From the NCBI GenBank assembly GCA_017991315.1, contig JAGOQS010000002.1, positions 186,001 to 250,000 on the forward strand: DNA of 64,000 nucleotides, in the 5' to 3' direction. The notes beneath the pieces are model-generated. The model worked only from the letters and a program-made list of their open reading frames with translations, was not told the origin of the DNA and did no database searches. Source of the stretch: Ferrovibrio sp. GTDB taxonomy: Bacteria > Pseudomonadota > Alphaproteobacteria > Ferrovibrionales > Ferrovibrionaceae. The position numbers and the translations under genes are program-made. Below are positions 58,407 to 64,000 of the stretch, piece after piece (position 1 is the first letter of the stretch; each line of letters opens with the position of its first letter).

Positions 58407-59180
58407 ATGGAGCTTGAGCTGGGTGGCAAAGTCGCCATCGTCACCGGTGCCAGCAAGGGCATCGGCCGCGCTATCGCCGAGGAACTGGCGGCAGAGGGCA
58501 TGAAACTGGTGCTGGCGGCGCGCTCTGCCGACCTGCTGCAGGACCTGGCCGGCAAGCTCAACCGCGAATGCCTGGTGCAGGCCATTGATCTGCGCACGAA
58601 TGATGCTGCTGCCGCCTTGGTGCAGGCGGCGGTCAGCCGCTACGGCCGCATCGACCTGCTGGTGAACAATGCCGGCGCCACCAAGCGCGGCGACTTCCTC
58701 ACGCTCACCGACGATGACTGGGCCGATGGCTACGCACTGAAATTCTTTGGTGCCATGCGCCTGACCCGCGCTGCCTGGCCGCATCTCAAGGCCAGCCAGG
58801 GCGGCGTGGTGAACATCATCGGCGTCGGTGGCCGCACCGGCAGCGCCGAATTCGCCATTGGCGGCTCGGTGAATGCAGCAGGGATGAACCTGACCAAGGT
58901 GCTGGCCGACCGTGGCGTGCTGGAAGGTGTGCGGGTGAATGCGATCAACCCGGGCAGCATTGCCACCGACCGGCTGAAAGTACGCATCACCTCCTTCGCC
59001 AAGGAGCAGGGCATCACGGAGGCCGAGGCGGCGCAGCGCATGCCGCGCGCCATGGGCGTCGCACGCTTCGGCGAGCCGATGGAAATCGCTAAGGCCGTGG
59101 CCTTCCTCGCCTCGCCTGCCGCCGCCTATATCAACGGCGCGATCCTGGATGTCGATGGCGGCCTGACCCGGACATTATGA
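58407..59180 (+). CDS. SDR family protein lacking the YxxxK active site
   Basis: 257 residues from ATG 58407, with GGGAGGA upstream. TGASKGIG and LVNNAGA show a normal coenzyme fold, and INGAILDVDGGLTRTL a normal C-terminus. Where YxxxK should follow the strand NIIGVGG, the sequence is FAIGGSVNAAGMN, with neither Tyr nor Lys. The protein may bind cofactor without standard catalysis or use another acid. It is divergent from the SDR at 57452 across 79 bases. Confidence 0.87.
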   Translation: MELELGGKVAIVTGASKGIGRAIAEELAAEGMKLVLAARSADLLQDLAGKLNRECLVQAIDLRTNDAAAALVQAAVSRYGRIDLLVNNAGATKRGDFLTLTDDDWADGYALKFFGAMRLTRAAWPHLKASQGGVVNIIGVGGRTGSAEFAIGGSVNAAGMNLTKVLADRGVLEGVRVNAINPGSIATDRLKVRITSFAKEQGITEAEAAQRMPRAMGVARFGEPMEIAKAVAFLASPAAAYINGAILDVDGGLTRTL

Positions 59181-59296
59181 TCCAGCCTGCGCTGTGATCT
59201 GACCGGCCATTCCCGCCAAGGATGTAACCTGCGGCATCAGGACCGGGTCGCGGACATTTCCTTGCGACTGCAATATCCGGTAGTATGGTGGACGCC

Positions 59297-59848
59297 ATGT
59301 GGACAAGCGTTCTTATCCGCCGTTTGCCGGTGTTTCTGCTGCTCGCCCTGCTCGCGCTGCCCGGCTTCGGCCTAGGCAGTGTGGCGGCGCAGGATTTGGC
59401 GCAGCCCGGCGGACCGGTGATTCTCACCATCTCCGGCGCCATTCAGCGCGGCAACAGCCGCGATGCCCAGGGCAACATTGTGGCGAATTTTGATTTAAGG
59501 ATGCTGGAGGCCCTGGGGGAAACCGGCTTCACCACCACCACCCCCTGGCACAAGGGCATGGTGCGCTTCGATGGCGTGCCCGGCAAGGCCTTGATGGAAA
59601 CGGTGGGTGCCAAGCCTGACGGCATCGCCCAGGCGATGGCACTGAACGACTATGCCTCGTCGGTGCCGGTGGCGGATTTCCTGCAGCGCGGCCTGATCGT
59701 GGCGCTGAAGCTGGATGGCGCCTACATGACCATCCGCGACAAGGGGCCGCTTTTCATCATCTATCCGTTCGACAGCCAGTCCGAGCTACGCCAAGAGACC
59801 TACTATACCCGGTCCGTCTGGCAGTTGCGCCGGCTGGACATCCGCTAA
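59297..59848 (+). CDS. Secreted molybdopterin-oxidoreductase-like protein
   Basis: 183 residues from ATG 59297 (ATG 59285 adds four). A signal peptide (WTSVLIRRLPVFLLLALLAL, cleavage near VAAQ) leads to GGPVILTISGAIQ, then FDGVPGKALMETVGAKPDG and RDKGPLFIIYPFD, blocks like the sulfite-oxidase/molybdopterin-binding fold but shorter. No clear Mo-binding Cys is present, so it may be a binding domain without catalysis. It is followed after 5 bases by a sensor kinase. Confidence 0.72.
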   Translation: MWTSVLIRRLPVFLLLALLALPGFGLGSVAAQDLAQPGGPVILTISGAIQRGNSRDAQGNIVANFDLRMLEALGETGFTTTTPWHKGMVRFDGVPGKALMETVGAKPDGIAQAMALNDYASSVPVADFLQRGLIVALKLDGAYMTIRDKGPLFIIYPFDSQSELRQETYYTRSVWQLRRLDIR

Positions 59849-59853
59849 ACGCG

Positions 59854-61329
59854 ATGCCTGGCACCGAGCCGCTCCTCAGTTCCGCCGTCGCCGAACGCGG
59901 CAGCCTGCTTGGCACCACGCGGCGCTTCGTGTTCGGCTTCGCGGCGGTGTTCGCTATCGCCATCATCGCGATCTCCTCCTATCTCTATTTCCAGCACCGC
60001 GAATTCACCCGCGTGATGCGGCAGAATGTGATCTTCGAGGCAACGCAGCTTCGCGCCGAATTCCTCGCCTTCGATGCCGCGGTGGCGGAAATCCTGGCTG
60101 GCACGCCCGAGCGCGCACGCAATCAGGCGCAGGTCCGCTACGACATCATTCTGGCCCGCCTTGCCGCCATCGAGCAGGGCCGCAGCGCCGAGGTCTATCT
60201 TGGCGATCAGGAGCTGGCGCCGAATTTCGCGAGCCTGGCCAGCGAGATCCGGCAATGGGAAGGCAGCGTAACCCGCTTCACTTCCGGCGATGATGCCGCC
60301 GGCTACAGCCTGTTGCAGCAGCTCGCCGCTGCGGCGCCGCGCTTCGGTTCCTTCACGGCGCGGGCGAATACCCTGACCCAGATCCGCATTGCCGATACCA
60401 ACCGGCGCCTGGAGCATCTCTATATCCTGCTGATCGGCCTTCTGGTGACTGGTGCCGTGATCGTGGCGGTGATCTCGCGTCTGCTGCTGCGCCAGGCGGC
60501 AGCCACCGATGCGGCCCATCGCCATCTCGCCGCCCTGGCACGCGATCTGGAGGCGGCGCGGCGCCAGGCAGAAGCGGCAAACCGCGCCAAGTCCAGCTTC
60601 CTTGCTTCGATGAGCCACGAATTGCGCACGCCGCTGAATGCCGTGATCGGCTTTGCCGACATCATGCATCAGGGCCTGTTCGGGCCGCTCGGCAATGCGC
60701 GCTACGACGAATATGTCAGCTCGATCCAGCAGAGCGGTCAGCACCTGCTCAGCCTGATCAACGACATCCTTGACATGTCGCGCATCGAGGCCGGGCGTGT
60801 CGAACTGAACGAAGACCGCATCGATGTCGGCATGGTGCTGGAGGATTGTCTCGATCTGGTGGCGGTGCAGGCGCGGGCCAAGAATGTGCGGGTGGATTTC
60901 CCTCGCGGCCAGAGCGATGGCGCGCTATGGGCCGACGAGCGGGCGATGCGCCAGATGGTGCTGAACCTGCTGTCCAACGCCGTGAAGTTTACCGCAGAGG
61001 GCGGTAGCGTGACTGTGCAGCATGGCACCGCTGCGGATGGCTGGTATGAAATCAGCATCACCGATACCGGCATCGGCATGGCGGAGAATGAAGTCGCCCG
61101 CGTGTTCGAACCTTTCGCACGCGGCGGCAGCCAGCTTGTACGGCAGCAATATGATGGCACCGGCCTGGGCCTGCCGATCACGCGGCGGCTGGTGGAACTG
61201 CATGGCGGACGCATCCAGCTCAAGAGCCAGAGCGGTGTCGGCACCACTGCCATGCTGCGCTTCCCGCCCGAACGGATCAGCCGCGTCGCCGATTTCGGCG
61301 CCATCCTGTCCACGCCTGGCAACGACTGA
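59854..61329 (+). CDS. Membrane sensor histidine kinase
   Basis: 491 residues. A helix near residues 30-47, a mainly helical periplasmic sensor to about 190, a second helix near 192-212, then HisKA with FLASMSHELRTPLNAVIG and HATPase with NLLSNAVKFT, DTGIGM and GTGLGLPI. There is no PAS, HAMP or receiver domain that I can recognise. The secreted protein encoded just upstream probably works as its periplasmic input. No response regulator is adjacent. Confidence 0.9.
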   Translation: MPGTEPLLSSAVAERGSLLGTTRRFVFGFAAVFAIAIIAISSYLYFQHREFTRVMRQNVIFEATQLRAEFLAFDAAVAEILAGTPERARNQAQVRYDIILARLAAIEQGRSAEVYLGDQELAPNFASLASEIRQWEGSVTRFTSGDDAAGYSLLQQLAAAAPRFGSFTARANTLTQIRIADTNRRLEHLYILLIGLLVTGAVIVAVISRLLLRQAAATDAAHRHLAALARDLEAARRQAEAANRAKSSFLASMSHELRTPLNAVIGFADIMHQGLFGPLGNARYDEYVSSIQQSGQHLLSLINDILDMSRIEAGRVELNEDRIDVGMVLEDCLDLVAVQARAKNVRVDFPRGQSDGALWADERAMRQMVLNLLSNAVKFTAEGGSVTVQHGTAADGWYEISITDTGIGMAENEVARVFEPFARGGSQLVRQQYDGTGLGLPITRRLVELHGGRIQLKSQSGVGTTAMLRFPPERISRVADFGAILSTPGND

Positions 61330-61353
61330 CGCAATAATGACGTGCCTGTTTGG

Positions 61354-62367
61354 ATGACGCGATTCCTGGTTGCCATGCTGCTGGTGCTGGGACTGGCTGC
61401 CTGCGCCCCGCGCCTGCAGTCCTCCACTATACCGCCGGGCACGCAGCCGGCGCCGCCGGCCCTGCTGGAAAAGGACTGGCGTGCCGCTGACGGCAGCCTG
61501 CTGCCGCTCACTCGCTGGCTGCCGCCAGCACCGCACGAAACCAGGGCGGTGCTGATCGCGCTGCATGGCTTCAACGATTATGGCAATGCTTTCGCCGAGC
61601 CGGCAGCCTGGTGGGCCGCCGAGCATGGCATCGCCACCTATGCACCGGATCAGCGCGGCTTCGGCCGCTCCGCCCATACCGGGCTGTGGGCCGGCGGCCA
61701 CCGCATGCGCAGCGACCTGCGCGAATTGACATCACTGCTGCGGCAACGCCATCCCGGCCTGCCGGTCTTCTGGCTCGGCGAAAGCATGGGCGCGGCGGTG
61801 ACGCTGAGTGCCTTGGCGGAAGGTGGCGATAGCAGCCCACCCGATGGTGCCATCCTGGTGGCGCCTGCCGTGTGGGGCCGCGCCACCATGCCGCTGAGCT
61901 ACCGCGTCACCCTCAGCATCATGAGCCACACCCTGCCCTGGCTGACTCTGACCGGCCGCGGCCTCGGCATCCAGGCTTCCGACAATATCCAAATGCTGCG
62001 CCGTCTCGGCGCCGATCCACTGGTGATCAAGGCCACCCGCGTCGATGCGGTTTATGGCCTGGTCGGCCTGATGGACGAAGCGCTGGCCGCCGCGCCCAGG
62101 CTTGGGCATGCGCCGCCGCTGCTGTTGCTCTATGGCGCCAAGGATGAAGTGATCCGCCGCGAACCTGTCGAGCGTTTCGTCGCCAGCCTCAATAGCCGCC
62201 GCCGCATCGTGCTCTACGATACCGGCTGGCACATGCTGCTGCGCGATTTGCAGGGCCAGCGGGTGTGGCGCGATGTCGCGGCCTGGGTCGCTGATCGAAA
62301 TGCTCCCTTGCCCTCGGGCCGCGAAACCTTCACGCTGCCGCTATTCGCTAAGGAACGGGGTGAATGA
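61354..62367 (+). CDS. Lipoprotein alpha/beta hydrolase (monoacylglycerol lipase-like)
   Basis: 337 residues from ATG 61354 (a GTG at 61342 adds four). The N-terminus MTRFLVAMLLVLGLAAC is a lipobox signal, so Cys17 is probably lipidated. The hydrolase core has ALHGFNDYG (oxyanion), the nucleophile in WLGESMGAA, an Asp in LYGAKDEV and a His in DTGWHMLL. The S33/lysophospholipase subgroup fits. It overlaps the next gene by 4 bases. Confidence 0.9.
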   Translation: MTRFLVAMLLVLGLAACAPRLQSSTIPPGTQPAPPALLEKDWRAADGSLLPLTRWLPPAPHETRAVLIALHGFNDYGNAFAEPAAWWAAEHGIATYAPDQRGFGRSAHTGLWAGGHRMRSDLRELTSLLRQRHPGLPVFWLGESMGAAVTLSALAEGGDSSPPDGAILVAPAVWGRATMPLSYRVTLSIMSHTLPWLTLTGRGLGIQASDNIQMLRRLGADPLVIKATRVDAVYGLVGLMDEALAAAPRLGHAPPLLLLYGAKDEVIRREPVERFVASLNSRRRIVLYDTGWHMLLRDLQGQRVWRDVAAWVADRNAPLPSGRETFTLPLFAKERGE

Positions 62368-62831
62368 AGCGAACGGCCTGGGCTGAAGCTCTGTGGATTC
62401 TGATCGGCATGGTGCCAGTACTCGGCCTCATTCTGGTGCTGATCGACGCCGAACATGGCCTCGCCCTCACCTCGCTGGGCAGCACCGCTGTGCTGCTATT
62501 CTGCTTTCCCGAACATGAAGGCCTGCGCCCCAGCGTGGTACTCATCACGCATCTGGCCGGTGCCCTGATCGGCTTCGGCCTGCTCTACAGCGTCGGCAGC
62601 CATGGCTGGAGCATGGCGCTGGGCGTGGCGCTGATCGCGGTGCTGATGAAGGCAACGGACATGATGCACCCGCCGGCCGGCGCCAACCCGCTGATCGTGC
62701 TGAATGTGAAGCCCGGCCTCGGCTTCCTGCTAGACCCCCTGCTGCTGGCGCTGGGGATCGTGTTGCTGGGGGTTTTTCTGTGGAGCCGGCTGCGGCCCGG
62801 TTCGTACTGGCCGGCGCGCTGGGGCCTTTAG
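62364..62831 (+). CDS. HPP family membrane protein
   Basis: 155 residues, four to five transmembrane helices, with the hallmark MHPPAGANPLIVL near residue 108. HPP proteins include a plant plastid nitrite transporter; the bacterial function is unknown. The start overlaps the lipoprotein hydrolase stop (ATGA), so the two are co-translated. Confidence 0.9.
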   Translation: MKRTAWAEALWILIGMVPVLGLILVLIDAEHGLALTSLGSTAVLLFCFPEHEGLRPSVVLITHLAGALIGFGLLYSVGSHGWSMALGVALIAVLMKATDMMHPPAGANPLIVLNVKPGLGFLLDPLLLALGIVLLGVFLWSRLRPGSYWPARWGL

Positions 62832-62837
62832 CGACCG

Positions 62838-63111
62838 CTAGAGCGTTTCCTCTTCATATTGAACCAGCTGCGTTGCGTCTGGAGGCGGTAGGCCGCTAGG
62901 AGAGGTGCGCAGCAGGTACCGGAGGTACCTGCAAGCGCGTCGACGACGCGGATGCCGCCTCCAGACGGAACCCCTTTGGGGCCGGGCGCTTTTGCGTTTT
63001 GAGCGTGTCGCCCGGCTTGGCCGTAGCCCCACTACGCCCTGCGCCGGGCTCCTCCTCAAAACGCAAAATCGCCTCGGCGCAGCGATTCAATATGAAGAGG
63101 AAACGCTCTAG
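62838..63111. mobile_element. MITE-like palindromic element with 26-bp terminal inverted repeats
   Basis: The 26 bases at 62838-62863 (beginning CTAGAGCGTTTCC) are the exact reverse complement of 63086-63111. Nested perfect repeats lie inside: 62876-62888/62955-62967, 62912-62920/62924-62932, 62990-63003/63055-63068 and 62981-62988/63009-63016. There is no coding frame. TA flanks both ends if the repeat starts at GAGCG, the target duplication of IS630-type elements. It would fold into a large multi-arm structure. Confidence 0.8.
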
Positions 63112-63413
63112 GCCAGCCAGAACATTCTATTGATATCGAGCGGCGACATGCGGCGGCCATTGCCGCTGCCGTCATAGGTCACCGGCGCATCGCGGAATTC
63201 GCGGATGCGATCGGGATTGGCGTTGTCGGAGCGCTGCTCGCGGGTGATCACCGACACGATGCGCAGCATCGTCTGCAGATTGACCTCGACGCCGGCCGCG
63301 GCACCATCGGTGACGCGGGCGATTTTCGACGTGGCGACAGCCCCTATCGGCGCATCAAGCGTGGCGCGGTAGATCGGGCTGGTCGGCAGGATCGGTGTAA
63401 TGGTGTCGGCCAT
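63108..63413 (-). CDS. Hypothetical protein ending at the MITE-like element
   Basis: 101 residues from ATG 63413, family not recognised. It starts MADTITPILPTSPIYRATLD and ends GRRMSPLDINRMFWLA. Polar, no membrane segment or signal peptide. The stop codon TAG is made by the edge of the inverted-repeat element (63110-63108), so the element either inserted at the very end of the gene or truncated a longer one. Confidence 0.6.
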   Translation of the reverse strand: MADTITPILPTSPIYRATLDAPIGAVATSKIARVTDGAAAGVEVNLQTMLRIVSVITREQRSDNANPDRIREFRDAPVTYDGSGNGRRMSPLDINRMFWLA

Positions 63414-63551
63414 AATGCGTTAAGTATAACGCCAGGAGCCGCCGGGCCAACCGCTTTCTTTGGTTAATCGCGGAAAAGCGGGAAATCCGCCACCAATTCC
63501 ACCGCCGGTGGCTGCCGAAAGGCCGAGCCGCCGGCGGTGCTATGGTTAATC

Positions 63552-64000
63552 TCAGCCTTCGAGATGGCTGCGGAAGCGGCGCACGATGTCGCGCGTCGCC
63601 TTGGTCAGCAGGCCCTGATCGACACCGACAGCGACGAAGGTGAAGCCGGCATCGAAGTAGCGCTTCGCGTCTTCCTCGTTCGGCGCCAGGATGCCAGCCG
63701 GCTTGCCGGCGGCCTTGCACAATTCCAGCGCCTTCATGATCGCCGCCTGGGCTTCCGGATGCGCCGCATTGCCGAGATGGCCGACATCGGCGGAAAGATC
63801 GGCCGGGCCGATGAAGATGCCGTCAACGCCATCCTGCTTGGCGATGGCCGGGATGCGGTTCACGGCGGCCAGTGTCTCCACCTGCACCAGCACACCCAGT
63901 TCCTCCTCGACGCGCTTGTGGTAATCCGCCACCAGGCCATAGCGGTTGGCACGCTGCGACATCGACACGCCGCGGATGCCCTTGGGCGGATAGCGCGTCG
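63552..64000 (-). CDS. HpcH/HpaI family aldolase, C-terminal part (5' end outside window)
   Basis: The last ~149 residues are visible; the frame continues off the right edge as TRYPPKGIRGVSMSQRANRYG. VQVETLAAVNRIPAIAKQDGVDGIFIGPADLSADVGHLG carries the metal-binding Glu and Asp of this class II aldolase family. AGKPAGILAPNEEDAKRYFDAGF and FVAVGVDQGLL follow. The family cleaves or forms 2-keto-4-hydroxy acids such as 4-hydroxy-2-oxoheptanedioate, giving pyruvate. The true start is not in view. Confidence 0.92.
   Translation of the reverse strand, partial: TRYPPKGIRGVSMSQRANRYGLVADYHKRVEEELGVLVQVETLAAVNRIPAIAKQDGVDGIFIGPADLSADVGHLGNAAHPEAQAAIMKALELCKAAGKPAGILAPNEEDAKRYFDAGFTFVAVGVDQGLLTKATRDIVRRFRSHLEG

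Overview
The window is high-GC, gene-dense DNA from an alphaproteobacterium. The evidence is an RNase E with the alphaproteobacterial start and an interrupted S1 domain, the rne-amiC-mrcA gene order, and many TRAP, Liv-type ABC and chemoreceptor genes. A Rhodospirillales-like host is likely, but the genus cannot be fixed from sequence alone. About 50 protein genes, two tRNA genes (His-GUG and Val-CAC) and several repeats and operators are visible. No rRNA genes, CRISPR arrays, transposases or phage blocks were seen.

Layout. Positions 1-3370: start of a probable amidase, a cytochrome P450 and an SDR (all minus), divergent from a zinc alcohol dehydrogenase. 3372-10239: a FIST sensor protein, a DUF2147 exported protein, two divergent membrane sensor kinases and a response regulator. 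10311-11022: greB and tRNA-His. 11645-27425: one long minus-strand operon of about 16 kb. It encodes a molybdenum hydroxylase (FAD subunit plus a fused FeS/Mo subunit), a 6-hydroxynicotinate reductase-like protein, UPF0280 and DUF1185 proteins, a Liv-type ABC importer (one binding protein, a fused LivHM permease, two ATPases), an ATP-dependent HyuA/HyuB cyclic amide hydrolase and a methyltransferase-like protein. Divergent from it are fpr (ferredoxin-NADP reductase) and, beyond that, a MarR regulator. Two exact copies of a 12-base site flank the divergent promoters. I read this block as an uptake, hydroxylation, reduction and ring-opening pathway for nicotinate or a related N-heterocycle.

29358-35640: histidine phosphatase, metallo-beta-lactamase-fold hydrolase, M20 amidohydrolase, DEAD-box helicase, a stand-alone RAM domain protein, a TauE/SafE permease and a glycosyltransferase-like protein. 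35724-43151: rne with its terminator, amiC and the PBP1A gene. 43261-44492: tRNA-Val followed by a Phd-type antitoxin and zeta-toxin-like kinase pair with its own palindromic operator. 44739-49933: a LacI-controlled TRAP operon (DctP, fused DctQM, LacI, 2-hydroxyacid dehydrogenase) whose promoter is overlapped by two LacI-type operators.

49930-62831: DUF3237, PAS and GH108 proteins, hutH, a large chemoreceptor, aspA, two divergent SDRs that both lack the usual catalytic tyrosine, a secreted molybdopterin-oxidoreductase-like protein beside a sensor kinase, a lipoprotein hydrolase and an HPP membrane protein. 62838-63111 is a MITE-like element with perfect 26-bp terminal inverted repeats; one end supplies the stop codon of the neighbouring gene. 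The window ends inside an HpcH/HpaI aldolase gene.
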